64,000 nt of DNA from CAVPTL01 sp963727235 (GCA_963727235.1 CAVSFZ010000014.1:119937-183936), one strand, 5' to 3'; shown: positions 23,483-32,045, counted from the stretch's first letter. Made by a program: numbers and translations. The notes: generated by a model not told the origin, from the letters alone.

Positions 23483-24111
23483 GTCATCACCCGCTCGACT
23501 TCGAGTCGTTCGGCCAGCCGCGACAGCCCGGCTCGAGTGCGCGTCTTGACCGTGCCCAGAGGCAGCTCCAGTCGCTGCGCCACCTGGCTCTGCGAGAGAC
23601 CGTGAAAGTAGGCCAGCTCGATCACCTCGCGCTCCCGCTCGGGCAGCTCGTCGACGGCGGCGTGCACCCGGAATGCCTCCAACTCGGCGACCGTCTGATC
23701 TTCAGGGCCGGGACCGCTATCGGGCATGTCGGGCGGGTCGCCCACGATCGTCGCCTTCCGCGACCTGACGGCGTCCACGGCGGCGTTGCGAGCGATCGTG
23801 TAAAGCCACGCGGTGGCGCTCCCGCGGTCACTTCGATAGGACCGCGCCGCCCGCCACACCGCGGCGAATGTTTCCTGCACCACGTCCTCGCCCAGGGCGG
23901 CATCGCGCACGACCCGCAACACCAGCGAGTACACCGCGCGGCTGTAGCGACGATACAGCTCATCGAAGGCCGCGCCGTCGCGTGCATCGGCCACGCGGGC
24001 GAGCAGCTGCTCATCGGTGAGCGGTCCGTAATCCACCCCCGCAAGGGTAGTCCACGGCCGCGCCGGGGCACGCATGGATCGGCCGCTTTGAGTCGAGACG
24101 AGAACAGTCAT
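23479..24111 (-). CDS. ECF RNA polymerase sigma factor
   Basis: The product is up to 210 residues. Region 2 spans about 46-110 (FDELYRRYSRAVYSLVLRVV, DVVQETFAAVWRAARSYR, WLYTIARNAAVD) and region 4 about 150-205 (LPEREREVIELAYFHGLSQS, LPLGTVKTRTRAGLSRLAE). Together with the RskA-like partner this fits the SigK/SigL group of extracytoplasmic-function factors. The first 25 residues are atypical; a GTG at 24036 (VDYGPLTDEQ) may be the true start. The downstream gene is its anti-sigma factor. Target promoters are not known. Confidence 0.9.
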   Translation of the reverse strand: MTVLVSTQSGRSMRAPARPWTTLAGVDYGPLTDEQLLARVADARDGAAFDELYRRYSRAVYSLVLRVVRDAALGEDVVQETFAAVWRAARSYRSDRGSATAWLYTIARNAAVDAVRSRKATIVGDPPDMPDSGPGPEDQTVAELEAFRVHAAVDELPEREREVIELAYFHGLSQSQVAQRLELPLGTVKTRTRAGLSRLAERLEVERVMT

Positions 24112-24438
24112 TCACACATCTCTACGGCGCAGCGGCCGAGTCGGATTGAGCTGCCAGGATCTGAGGTGGCACCGCCGGTGGGCGGGGCCTGCGCCCTTCG
24201 CCGTACACCGCTCGACGTTGTCGTCCCAAACAGCGCGGAGCGACGCGTACGGCGAGACAGCACCACCTCAGATCAGGCGAACGCTCCGTCGGTACCGAGT
24301 CCGGGCCCTTCGCACCGGTGGTGCGTCGAAGCGATCGGGAAAACGGAGGCCGGGGAGCTGCACTCAGAGTGGGTTACGGCGTCGCTCGCCGCGTCCCCCG
24401 TCTTGATGAATAGCGCGCCGCCCAGGCCGCATCCCGGA
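24112..24438. other. Intergenic region
   Basis: About 330 nt between the CBS-domain gene and the sigma factor gene, both leftward. Frames here are arginine- and proline-rich shadows without family resemblance. It should contain the sigma gene's promoter, but I cannot identify one with confidence, and no terminator is obvious. Confidence 0.35.
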
Positions 24439-24858
24439 TCAGGGAAAATCGCTGCCGATGTGGGCATCGGCGGACTGAATGCGGAGCCCCGCCTGCATCA
24501 GATCGCGGATCGAGACGACGCCGACCAGCCGGCCCTCGTCGACCACGGGGATGTGCCGGAACTTGCCCTCCGACATGATCCGGGCGGCCTCGCTGGGCAG
24601 GTGATCCGGCGGCAGCGTGATCGGGTCGGCGGTCATGTACGACTGCACCTGGCCGACGTCGGGATGACGGCTGTCAGCGATCGCCCGCAGCAGATCGCGC
24701 TCGGTGAAGATCCCGGTGACGGCACCTTCGCCGTCGACGACCACCGCTGCGCCGACGTTGCGCTGCCGCATCTTGCGCGCGGCTGCTCCCAGCGTGGCCT
24801 CAGCCTCGATCGTGAGCACGTCGTCGGACGACATGAAGTCGCGCAAGGTCACTGCCAT
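24439..24858 (-). CDS. CBS domain pair protein
   Basis: The product is 139 residues from ATG 24858 with two CBS motifs: VGAAVVVDGEGAVTGIFTER-DLLRAI and FRHIPVVDEGRLVGVVSIRD-LM. Such stand-alone pairs bind adenosyl nucleotides and often regulate partner proteins. The SD AAGGAG precedes the start. The ATG shares its A with the stop codon of the upstream XRE regulator (TAATG), so the two proteins are made together, and the CBS protein may tune that regulator. Confidence 0.88.
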   Translation of the reverse strand: MAVTLRDFMSSDDVLTIEAEATLGAAARKMRQRNVGAAVVVDGEGAVTGIFTERDLLRAIADSRHPDVGQVQSYMTADPITLPPDHLPSEAARIMSEGKFRHIPVVDEGRLVGVVSIRDLMQAGLRIQSADAHIGSDFP

Positions 24859-25196
24859 TACCGGTCTCCTTCGATTTCCTGCGGTCGCAACCGCATCTCG
24901 AGGTACAGCTCCGCGTCGAGCGCGTCTGCGATCCTCATCAACGTATCCAACTTGGGGGGCCGGCCGCCCCGCTCGAGACGTGCAATGGCGGACTGGGTGG
25001 TACCGCACAACACGGCGAGCTCCTGCTGCGACATGCCCCGCTCGAGCCTGTTATCGGCCACCATCCGGCCAACTTCGGCGAACCGTTGCTCGTGGTCGCG
25101 CCCCAGAGCCTCGGCGCGCTTGCGGATACCCTCGCGCATGCGCTCCAGCGTCTGAGCCGTAAGCCGTTGACGATGTGCGTGCGAGTCGCTCGACAC
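24858..25196 (-). CDS. XRE family helix-turn-helix regulator
   Basis: The product is 112 residues. The C-terminal half is an HTH_3/Cro-C1 domain: MSQQELAVLCGTTQSAIARL with the following ERGGRPPKLDTLMRIADAL. The N-terminal half is a charged helix (LERMREGIRKRAEALGRDHE). It presumably binds DNA as a dimer; targets are unknown. Translational coupling to the CBS protein suggests a two-protein regulatory unit responsive to adenylate state. The proB promoter lies in the 58-nt gap on the other side. Confidence 0.85.
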   Translation of the reverse strand: MSSDSHAHRQRLTAQTLERMREGIRKRAEALGRDHEQRFAEVGRMVADNRLERGMSQQELAVLCGTTQSAIARLERGGRPPKLDTLMRIADALDAELYLEMRLRPQEIEGDR

Positions 25197-25254
25197 GCAC
25201 TCAAGTGTATCGCACCGGCGCTATCGTGCGCCATACCCCCGTATCATCGCGTGC

Positions 25255-26322
25255 ATGGCTCGCAGAGCGGTGATCGTCAAACTTGGATCCACCACGCTGG
25301 TGGATCCCCGCGGCCGTCCCCGGGGGAAGGTGTTCGCGAGCGTCGCCGCGCAGGTTGCCGAACTCAGGGCCGCCGGCACACCGGTGGTGCTGGTCAGCTC
25401 CGGCGCGATCGCGCTGGGACTGGGCACGCTCGGCCGCACAGCCCGCCCCGGCCGCCTGCACGAGCTGCAGGCAGCATCCGCGGTGGGACAGGCCGTGCTG
25501 CAGCGGCGCTGGGAGACCGCGCTGCGAAAGCACGGCGTGGCCGCCGCCCAGGTGCTGCTGACCTCCGGCGACGTGCACCGGCGCGACGGGTACGTGAACG
25601 CGCGCGGGACACTGGAGACGCTCCTGCGGTGGCAGATGGTGCCGGTGGTGAACGAGAACGACTCGACCGCGACGGACGAGATCACCTTCGGAGACAACGA
25701 CGCCCTGGCCGCCCAGGTGGCGGTGCTGCTGCGCGCGCGCCTGATGGTGCTCTTGACCGATACGGACGGCCTGTATGACCGCGATCCGACCAAGCCCGGA
25801 GCCCGGCGGCTGGACGACATCACCGATCACGCCATGCTGCACACGCTCGAGCTGCGGCGGGCCGGAACCGGCTGGGGCTCGGGCGGTATGCGCTCCAAGG
25901 TGGTCGCCGCCGAGATGGCTCGATCGGGCGGGGTTGCGGTGGTGATTGCCAACGGCCGCACGCCGGGAGTCGTCGTGGAGGCGGCGGCGGGACGCCCGGT
26001 CGGCACGCGCTTCAGGGCCGAGCCCAGCCCGCTTTCGGCCTACAAGCTGTGGGTGCGGTACGGGAAGCCGCTGCGCGGGCGGGTGGAGGTGGACGCGGGC
26101 GCCATGCGGGCGGTGTCGACCAAGGGCACCAGCCTGCTGGCCGTGGGGGTGACCGACGTGGACGGCGGGTTCGCCGCGGGCGACGCGGTCGAGCTGGTCG
26201 GCCCCGACGGCAAGCCGTTCGCTGTTGGAATTTCCGGGCGCACGGCAGCCGATGTCCGGGCCGCGATCGGAGTACGTGGCGCGGGTGAAGTGGTGCACCG
26301 CGATAATCTTGTGGTGTTATGA
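25255..26322 (+). CDS. proB: Glutamate 5-kinase
   Basis: The product is 355 residues. It phosphorylates L-glutamate as the first step of proline synthesis. The amino acid kinase domain begins RRAVIVKLGSTTLVDP and contains VLVSSGAIALGLGTL, PVVNENDSTATDEITFGDND and TGWGSGGMRSKV. A C-terminal PUA domain (about 275-350, LRGRVEVDAGAMRAV) is present as in full-length ProB. The start ATG 25255 is preceded by an unremarkable ribosome binding site. proA follows with a 4-nt overlap, so the two enzymes of the pathway are coupled. Confidence 0.97.
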   Translation: MARRAVIVKLGSTTLVDPRGRPRGKVFASVAAQVAELRAAGTPVVLVSSGAIALGLGTLGRTARPGRLHELQAASAVGQAVLQRRWETALRKHGVAAAQVLLTSGDVHRRDGYVNARGTLETLLRWQMVPVVNENDSTATDEITFGDNDALAAQVAVLLRARLMVLLTDTDGLYDRDPTKPGARRLDDITDHAMLHTLELRRAGTGWGSGGMRSKVVAAEMARSGGVAVVIANGRTPGVVVEAAAGRPVGTRFRAEPSPLSAYKLWVRYGKPLRGRVEVDAGAMRAVSTKGTSLLAVGVTDVDGGFAAGDAVELVGPDGKPFAVGISGRTAADVRAAIGVRGAGEVVHRDNLVVL

Positions 26323-27515
26323 CGACCGTGGCTCCCGACCTCACCGCCAACGCTCGCTCCGCCGCCCGCCTGATGGCGTCGGTGACCGCCCGCCAGCGCG
26401 ACGCCGCGTTGGAGGCGATCGCCGTGGCGATCGAACAGGATGCCGCCGAGATCGAGGCCGCCAACCGGCTCGACGTCGCGGCCGCGACCGACCAGCCGCC
26501 GGCCATCGTCGACCGGCTGACGCTCACATCCGACCGGATCGCCGGGCTTGCCGACGGAGTGCGGGAAGTCAAGGCGCTGCCCGACCCGATCGGCGAGGTG
26601 CTCAGCCGGGTCGAGCGCGACAACGGCCTGGTGATCGAGAAGGTGCGGGTGCCACTGGGTGTGGTGGCGATCATCTACGAGGCCCGCCCGAACGTCACCA
26701 CCGACGCGGCAGCACTCGCGCTCAAGTCCGGAAATGCCTGCATATTGCGGGGCTCGAGGATGGCGGCACACACCAACCGGGTGCTGATCGATCTGGTGCG
26801 CGCGGCCGTGGAGAGCAGCGGCCTTCCGATCGACGCGGTGCAGGAGATGGAGACCGACCGCGACCGCCTGCGCGAGTTCATCTCCCGCCCGGGGGCGGCC
26901 GATGTGGTGATCCCGCGCGGCGGCGAGGAGCTCAAGCACTTCCTGCTCGACAACTCACGCATCCCGGTGCTGGCAGCCGCCGGCGGAAACAACCACATCT
27001 ACGTGGACGCCGCCGCCGATGCGACCATGGCCGAGGCGATCGCCATCAACGCCAAGATCCAGCGCCCGGGGGTGTGCAACTCGGCCGAGACGCTGCTGGT
27101 GCATCGTGACCGTCCCGAGCTGATGGACGCGATCACGGCGGCCCTGCGCGCAGAGGGCGTCGAGATCGTGGAAGGCGAGGAGGCGTGGGCGACCGAATTC
27201 CTGGACATGAAGATGGCCGTGCGCACGGTCAACTCGCTGGATGAGGCGCTCGACCACATCGCCACCTACGGAACCGGCCATTCGGAGGCGATCGTGACGG
27301 CTGACGCCGATGCCGCCCAGCGATTCGTGACCGAAGTCGACGCCGCCGCCGTGTACGTCAACGCGTCCACCCGCTTCACCGACGGCGGCGAGTACGGGAT
27401 GGGCGCGGAGATGGGTATCTCCACCTCGCGGCTGCATGCCCGCGGCCCAGTGGCCCTCAACGAGCTGACCACGACCAAGTACATCGTGCGTGGCGACGGC
27501 CAGGTGCGGGCTTGA
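26319..27515 (+). CDS. proA: Glutamate-5-semialdehyde dehydrogenase (gamma-glutamyl phosphate reductase)
   Basis: The product is 398 residues of the aldehyde dehydrogenase superfamily. It reduces gamma-glutamyl phosphate using NADPH. Visible signatures are VPLGVVAIIYEARPNVTTDA, CILRGSRMAAHTN, the cysteine nucleophile in QRPGVCNSAETLLVH, and FTDGGEYGMGAEMGISTSRL at the C-terminus. The length is slightly below the usual 415. The ATG overlaps proB's stop (ATGA). Confidence 0.97.
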   Translation: MTTVAPDLTANARSAARLMASVTARQRDAALEAIAVAIEQDAAEIEAANRLDVAAATDQPPAIVDRLTLTSDRIAGLADGVREVKALPDPIGEVLSRVERDNGLVIEKVRVPLGVVAIIYEARPNVTTDAAALALKSGNACILRGSRMAAHTNRVLIDLVRAAVESSGLPIDAVQEMETDRDRLREFISRPGAADVVIPRGGEELKHFLLDNSRIPVLAAAGGNNHIYVDAAADATMAEAIAINAKIQRPGVCNSAETLLVHRDRPELMDAITAALRAEGVEIVEGEEAWATEFLDMKMAVRTVNSLDEALDHIATYGTGHSEAIVTADADAAQRFVTEVDAAAVYVNASTRFTDGGEYGMGAEMGISTSRLHARGPVALNELTTTKYIVRGDGQVRA

Positions 27516-27555
27516 CCGAACGCAACCCGGGGAACGGGTTTGCCGTCAGTTGCAT

Positions 27556-28788
27556 ATGCGACGCGCAGTAATCACCGGGCTGGGAGCGGTCACGCCTGTC
27601 GGCAACGATGTGCCGACGAGCTGGGCGAATCTGGTCGCCGGCAAGAGCGGGATCTCCCGCATCACCCGGTTCGACACCGAGCCGTATCCGGTCGACATCG
27701 CAGGCGAGGTCAAGGAGTTCGATCCTGCCGTGGCGATGGGCCCGAAGGAGGTCAGGCGCACCGGGCGGGACGTTCATCTCGGCATGGCGGCGGCGACCGA
27801 GGCCATCGCAGACGCGGATCTGAAGGTCGACGCGCCCGGCCGCACCGGGGTGATCCTGGGCAGCTGCGTGGGCGGGATGGAGTACACCCTCGAGCAGCAG
27901 CACGTGCTGGACGAACGCGGGCCGTCGCGGGTCTCACCTCACTGGATCGCCAACATGCTGCCCGACACGACCAGCAGCCACGTGGCAACTGCCATCGGCG
28001 CCCGCGGCGTCAACTACGCCATCGTGGGCGCATGCGCGACCGGCACCAACGCGGTGGGCGACGCGGCCGAGGTGATCAAACGCGACCAGGCCGACGTGAT
28101 CATCGCCGGCGGTACCGAGGCGGTTCTGATGCCGGTGGTGCTGGCCGGCTTCTGCGCCATGCGGGCGCTGGCCAACGGCGGCGAGCCGGAGCGGGCCTCC
28201 CGGCCGTTTGACTTGAACAGATCGGGCTTCGTCCTGGCCGAGGGCGCAGCCGCACTGGTGGTCGAGGAGCTCGAACACGCCCGTGCCCGCGGTGCTGAGA
28301 TCTACTGCGAGGTGGTCGGCTACGGCGTGTCCAATGACGCCTACCACGTGGCCACCCCCCACCCCGACTCGATCGGCGTAATCGAGATGATGCGCGCGGC
28401 GCTCGAGCGCTCGGGGATCCCGCCGGAGGAGATCGACTACATCAACGCCCACGGCACCGGCACGCCCTACAACGATCCGGCCGAGACGCGCGCCATCAAG
28501 ACCGTCTTCGGCGACCATGCGTACAAGCTCGCGGTGTCGTCGATCAAGTCGATGACCGGACACAGCTTCGGCGCCGCCGGCGCGATCGAGGCGGTCGCGA
28601 CCGCGCTCACGATCCACAACGGCGTGATCCCGCCGACGATCAACCTGGACACCCCTGATCCCGAGTGCGACCTCGACTACGTCCCGCACACCGCCCGCAA
28701 GGCGACGGTACGAACAGCGGTGTCCAATTCGATGGGCCTGGGCGGCCACAACGGCTGCATCATCCTCCGCGCGTTGGATGATGAATAA
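27556..28788 (+). CDS. fabF: 3-oxoacyl-[acyl-carrier-protein] synthase II
   Basis: The product is 410 residues. It condenses malonyl-ACP with acyl-ACP in fatty acid elongation. The thiolase-fold Cys-His-His triad is visible: Cys in VGACATGTNAVGDAA, His in NAHGTGTPYNDPAET, and His in SMTGHSFGAAGAIEA. The N-terminus RRAVITGLGAVTPVGNDVP is canonical for FabF. ATG 27556 is the start; upstream in-frame sequence is not FabF-like. The TAA stop at 28786-28788 lies within a perfect palindrome (28782-28812). It follows proA by only 40 nt. Confidence 0.96.
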   Translation: MRRAVITGLGAVTPVGNDVPTSWANLVAGKSGISRITRFDTEPYPVDIAGEVKEFDPAVAMGPKEVRRTGRDVHLGMAAATEAIADADLKVDAPGRTGVILGSCVGGMEYTLEQQHVLDERGPSRVSPHWIANMLPDTTSSHVATAIGARGVNYAIVGACATGTNAVGDAAEVIKRDQADVIIAGGTEAVLMPVVLAGFCAMRALANGGEPERASRPFDLNRSGFVLAEGAAALVVEELEHARARGAEIYCEVVGYGVSNDAYHVATPHPDSIGVIEMMRAALERSGIPPEEIDYINAHGTGTPYNDPAETRAIKTVFGDHAYKLAVSSIKSMTGHSFGAAGAIEAVATALTIHNGVIPPTINLDTPDPECDLDYVPHTARKATVRTAVSNSMGLGGHNGCIILRALDDE

Positions 28789-28812
28789 ATGGTGCCAGGC
28801 ACCATTTATTCA
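28782..28812. repeat. GTGAATAA-GGTGCC palindrome, copy 1
   Basis: Arms TGAATAAATGGTGCC and GGCACCATTTATTCA around a single central A form a perfect 15-bp inverted repeat. The fabF stop codon TAA lies inside. Related palindromes are at 37536, 37582, 49956 and 55616. It may act as a bidirectional transcription terminator or be a REP-type element. Confidence 0.9.
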
Positions 28813-28856
28813 CCGACCCGCGCGGGAATCGACGGCGGTCGGTTAGTCTCACCGCG

Positions 28857-29486
28857 ATGAGCGCTCCCGACGACCGGCAAACAACGCTCGAGGCGTGGGC
28901 CGAGGCACACGAACTCGAACCCACCGAAGCCGCATTGGCCGGCCGCACGCCGCTGCTTCGCACCGGTCTGGCCGACACCGTCGTGGACGCCCATGCGGGC
29001 GACCTCAACGGCCGCTCCTCGGTGATCGGCGAGCTGGTGATCGCCTCGTCCGGCATGTTCGAGGGCCTCGAGGTGGTGGGAGTCTCAGACGTCGACAGCG
29101 TCATGTTCACGGTGCTGGTGGCCGACGTGGACGCGCTCAGCTGGGGACGGCTGACAATCCACCCGGTGGAGGTGCCCGAGGAGGACCTGTACACGCGGAT
29201 CTTCGATCACCAGGATCACAAGGTGCGCCACATCCGATCCGATTTCGACAAGCGCTTCCGGGTGCGGGTGGCTCGATCGATCCCCGACGACCAGGTACGC
29301 GAGCTGTTCGACGACGAGTTCGTAACCTGGTGCCTCGACCAGGAGGAGCTGCTGGTCGAGACCGAGCAGAGCGAGGAGTACGGCGGAGCGCTGCTCGTGG
29401 CACACAGCGACGTCGACCTCAGCGCCGACCAGCTCGACCTGCTGAGCGAGCGCTCCGCGTATCTCATCGATCGCCTCGGGGTGTAG
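28857..29486 (+). CDS. Conserved hypothetical acidic protein
   Basis: The product is 209 residues, acidic, without signal peptide or TM helices. It contains a region like VIASSGMFEGLEVVGVSDVD and LYTRIFDHQDHKVRHIRSDF, giving an alternating alpha/beta pattern. The end SAYLIDRLGV is helical. No family is recognised. It is transcribed rightward right after the palindrome behind fabF, and convergent with the phosphoesterase, whose stop is only 3 nt away. Confidence 0.6.
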   Translation: MSAPDDRQTTLEAWAEAHELEPTEAALAGRTPLLRTGLADTVVDAHAGDLNGRSSVIGELVIASSGMFEGLEVVGVSDVDSVMFTVLVADVDALSWGRLTIHPVEVPEEDLYTRIFDHQDHKVRHIRSDFDKRFRVRVARSIPDDQVRELFDDEFVTWCLDQEELLVETEQSEEYGGALLVAHSDVDLSADQLDLLSERSAYLIDRLGV

Positions 29487-29488
29487 CG

Positions 29489-30424
29489 CTACCGCAGGTG
29501 GAAGGCCGCGGCCATGCTGGGTGCAGTTGCCGCACCACCGAGGTGGCCGGCGATCCCCAGGATGTCCTCCTCGGTGCGCAGCAGTGAGTAGTGCGTGAAC
29601 CGGGTCTCGACGACGGTACCCTTGGGTACTGCGGGCGCCACCACGATCGTCGGAACGTGGTTCTGCGAACCGCCGTTGTCCGAGTCGTAGGTGATGAAGA
29701 CCGCCGTTGACCCCGACTGGTAGGCGCGGGAGTTGATGATCGCCGGCATCCACCGCCCCAGCCAGTTGTCGGCGCAGCTGAGGCAGCCGCCGTGGGCGTC
29801 GTCGGTGGTGTTGGGGGCGATCAGCGCGAACCGGGGAAGCGCACCGGAGGCGAGATCATCGTGCAGCGCTCCCGACGACGGCGTGCCCAGCGGTACATCC
29901 TTCTGCGCGCACCCCACCACCCCGGAGAAGTACGGGGCGGCCGTGTGCCGCGGCACGTACAGGCCGTCTGGTGTGTTCTTGCGGCTGCACGGCGCCGGCA
30001 TCGACTCGGCGTACACCTTCCACGAGCCCGACTGAGTGAAGATCGAGGGACTATCGGTGACACATCCGCCGCTGGGGGTGCAGTCACGCCCGGCGATGTT
30101 TGAGGGCACGGCGCCGCTGGTGAGGGCGACGTAGTTGGGCAGGCTGGGGTAGCTGATCGCGTAGTCGTTGGACGCCAATCCGCATCGGCCCGCCAGGGAG
30201 GTCTGATACTTCTCCGGCCCGATCACCTGCTTGTAGGAGTGGTTTTCCTCCATGATCACGATCACGTGCTGGTAGGTGTGCGGGGCGACAGCGCCGATGC
30301 AGGGGGTGGCCGGCGAGATGGTGGACGCCGCCCCGGCGGAGTTGAGCGCGATGCCGGCCGTGGCGGCAAGGGCGACAACGATGACGGCGGCGGCCACCGC
30401 CGCCGTGCGGGAAACGAGATTCAC
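29489..30424 (-). CDS. Secreted phosphoesterase (alkaline phosphatase-like fold)
   Basis: The product is 311 residues. A signal peptide (to about residue 32, ending AGAAS) targets it outside. The metal-binding core of the phosphoesterase family PF04185 appears as HVIVIMEENHSYKQVIG near the N-terminus and FITYDSDNGGSQNHVPTIV near the C-terminus; between them lies YPSLPNYVALTSG. Members include bacterial acid phosphatases and non-hemolytic phospholipase C. Here the compact size fits an acid phosphatase. Start GTG 30424 follows a good ribosome binding site GAAGGAG. The lipoprotein 30444 lies just upstream. Confidence 0.85.
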   Translation of the reverse strand: MNLVSRTAAVAAAVIVVALAATAGIALNSAGAASTISPATPCIGAVAPHTYQHVIVIMEENHSYKQVIGPEKYQTSLAGRCGLASNDYAISYPSLPNYVALTSGAVPSNIAGRDCTPSGGCVTDSPSIFTQSGSWKVYAESMPAPCSRKNTPDGLYVPRHTAAPYFSGVVGCAQKDVPLGTPSSGALHDDLASGALPRFALIAPNTTDDAHGGCLSCADNWLGRWMPAIINSRAYQSGSTAVFITYDSDNGGSQNHVPTIVVAPAVPKGTVVETRFTHYSLLRTEEDILGIAGHLGGAATAPSMAAAFHLR

Positions 30425-30443
30425 ATGAGCTCCTTCGTGGTGG

Positions 30444-30866
30444 CTACTCGGCGACGGTCACCTGCGGTGCGCCGCGGCCCGCATCGAGCCGCCACACCGT
30501 GCCGTTGGAAGTGCGCGAGTAGAGGGTGAGGTGTCGGCGAGTGAGCCTGCTCGCCCCGACGGTGTCGAGGTAGACGACGCCCGGTAGGTGGGCGCCGAAG
30601 GGGGTGAACGCGATGGCGTACTGCCCGCCGCTGCTCCCGTTCATCTGCTCGGTGATCTCGTCGGTCTCGTCCAGGTAGCACCCACGGCAGAGGTGGTCTT
30701 CGACCGCAACTGCACGAGCTGCCTCAAAGCCCTGGATCAGCAGGTGCTTGGCGGTTGCATCACCAACCGCCTGATCCGGGGCGGCGCCTGAGTGACCACC
30801 GCAGGCGGTGACGCCCAGCACAAGAGCGGCGATGAGCGCCGCCGTCGGGTATCGGAGATTCGGCAT
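30444..30866 (-). CDS. Lipoprotein of unknown function
   Basis: The product is 140 residues. A lipoprotein signal MPNLRYPTAALIAALVLGVTAC places Cys at about 22 (lipobox GVTAC). Two more cysteines form HLCRGCYLDE, a CxxC motif that may bind metal or be redox active. The remainder looks like a beta-rich domain (QYAIAFTPFGAHLPGVVYLD). An AGGAG site precedes ATG 30866 at 6 nt. It is 20 nt from the phosphoesterase gene on the same strand and probably co-transcribed. Confidence 0.7.
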   Translation of the reverse strand: MPNLRYPTAALIAALVLGVTACGGHSGAAPDQAVGDATAKHLLIQGFEAARAVAVEDHLCRGCYLDETDEITEQMNGSSGGQYAIAFTPFGAHLPGVVYLDTVGASRLTRRHLTLYSRTSNGTVWRLDAGRGAPQVTVAE

Positions 30867-30955
30867 TGAGGCTCCTGGGGGGAGGGACACCAATGCCGTC
30901 GGCCGGCCCGCAGCGCACGGCCCTCGCCGGATCGCGGTATCTCACCTAACGTAAT

Positions 30956-31001
30956 TTGTGCAACCATACGGTTGCGTGTACTATCGCAACCACTCAGTTG
31001 C
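30956..31001 (+). promoter_or_regulatory. clpP promoter with two GCAAC-N6-GTTGC operators
   Basis: A -35 TTGTGC (30956-30961) and -10 TACTAT (30979-30984) are spaced by 17 nt. Operator 1, GCAACCATACGGTTGC (30960-30975), overlaps the -35 end and the spacer; operator 2, GCAACCACTCAGTTGC (30986-31001), covers the expected start site. Their placement is that of repressor sites blocking RNA polymerase. The third copy (31667-31682) precedes the SRPBCC-arsR genes. The likely binder is the ArsR-type regulator at 32042. Confidence 0.7.
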
Positions 31002-31023
31002 ACATCACCGCAGGAGGCACTCC

Positions 31024-31644
31024 ATGTCACCCCTCGTCCCCATGGTCGTCGAGCAGACATCGCGCGGCGAGCGCTCGTTCGACATCTACTCGCGGCTGCT
31101 CAACGACCGGATCATCTTCCTCGGCACCCCGGTGACCGCCGACGTCGCCAACCTGATCGTGGCCCAGCTGATCCACCTGGAGTCGGACGATCCCGACAAG
31201 GACATCTCGGTGTACATCAACTCGCCGGGCGGCGACGTCTATTCCGGCCTCGCGATCTACGACACCATGCGCTTCATCCGCCCCCAGATCCAGACCATCT
31301 GTTTCGGCATGGCCATGTCGATGGGGGCGATCCTGCTGGCCGGCGGCACCAAGGGCAAGCGGCTGGCGCTCTCCAACTCCAAGATCATGATCCACCAGGG
31401 CCACACCACCGGCTTCGAAGGGCAGGCCACCGACATCGAGATCCGCGCCCGCGAGATCCTTCAGCTGCAGCGGCGGATGGAGGAGATCCTGGCGGCCGAC
31501 ACCGGCCGCGGCGTCGACCAGATCCACGACGACACCCAGCGCGACAACTTCATGACCGCACAGCAGGCTCGCGACTACGGTCTGATCGACGAGGTCGTCG
31601 CCGCCCGCACCACCACCAACGGGCGCCGCACCGGTCTCGAATAA
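31024..31644 (+). CDS. clpP: ATP-dependent Clp protease proteolytic subunit
   Basis: The product is 206 residues, the normal ClpP size. The catalytic serine lies in GMAMSMGAILLAGG (usual GxAxSMG), the histidine in KIMIHQ, and the aspartate in DDTQRDNFM. The N-terminal handle region DIYSRLLNDRIIFLGTPV and VYINSPGGDVYSGLAIYDTM are canonical. It forms the barrel that, with a Clp ATPase, degrades proteins; no clpX or clpC is next to it. The start ATG 31024 follows CAGGAGG. Its promoter carries two putative ArsR operators, so it may be an inducible paralogue. Confidence 0.95.
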   Translation: MSPLVPMVVEQTSRGERSFDIYSRLLNDRIIFLGTPVTADVANLIVAQLIHLESDDPDKDISVYINSPGGDVYSGLAIYDTMRFIRPQIQTICFGMAMSMGAILLAGGTKGKRLALSNSKIMIHQGHTTGFEGQATDIEIRAREILQLQRRMEEILAADTGRGVDQIHDDTQRDNFMTAQQARDYGLIDEVVAARTTTNGRRTGLE

Positions 31645-31666
31645 TCGCCGCCGTCTGGGCTATGGT

Positions 31667-31682
31667 GCAACCCTCGAGTTGC
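31667..31682 (+). promoter_or_regulatory. Third GCAAC-N6-GTTGC operator, upstream of SRPBCC-arsR
   Basis: GCAACCCTCGAGTTGC lies directly after a -10-like TATGGT (31661-31666) and 24 nt before the SRPBCC start codon. It matches operators 1 and 2 of clpP in arms and spacing. It would let the ArsR protein repress its own operon. Confidence 0.65.
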
Positions 31683-31706
31683 GAATCATCCGACCAAGGA
31701 GCGGCC

Positions 31707-32045
31707 ATGAGCGACGACCAGCGCGTGGAACGAAGCGTGGATGTGCCACTGGAGCCCGAGCGCGCGTGGGAGACGGTGACCGATCCCGACGAGCTGGAAC
31801 GGTGGCTGGCCCCCGACGTGGAGCTCGATCTGCGTGAGGGCGGCGATGTGTTCGTGCGCGACGAGGACGGCCGCGAGCGGCACGGCACCGTGGTCACGGT
31901 CGAGCCGCCCCAGCGGCTCGTGTACAGGTGGGACACCGACGGTATCGAAACCACCGTGGAGATCGCGCTCGACCCGCTCCCCGACGGCACCCGGATCCGC
32001 ATCTCCGAGACGGCAGAATCACGCTTGCTGGCACTGGCGGCGTGA
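31707..32045 (+). CDS. SRPBCC (AHSA1-like) protein
   Basis: The product is 112 residues. VERSVDVPLEPERAWETVTD, ELERWLAPDVELDLREGGDV and VTVEPPQRLVYRWDTDG are hallmarks of the activator-of-Hsp90 homologue 1/SRPBCC fold. It is shorter than typical (about 145), lacking part of the C-terminal helix. A good ribosome binding site AAGGAG precedes ATG 31707. Its stop overlaps the arsR start by 4 nt (GTGA). AHSA1-ArsR pairs are common in actinobacteria and the SRPBCC partner may bind a ligand. Confidence 0.82.
   Translation: MSDDQRVERSVDVPLEPERAWETVTDPDELERWLAPDVELDLREGGDVFVRDEDGRERHGTVVTVEPPQRLVYRWDTDGIETTVEIALDPLPDGTRIRISETAESRLLALAA

Noticed and set aside
28782..28812. CRISPR repeat origin of the palindromes
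   Set aside because: Copies are isolated, kilobases apart, with no regular spacers and no cas genes.
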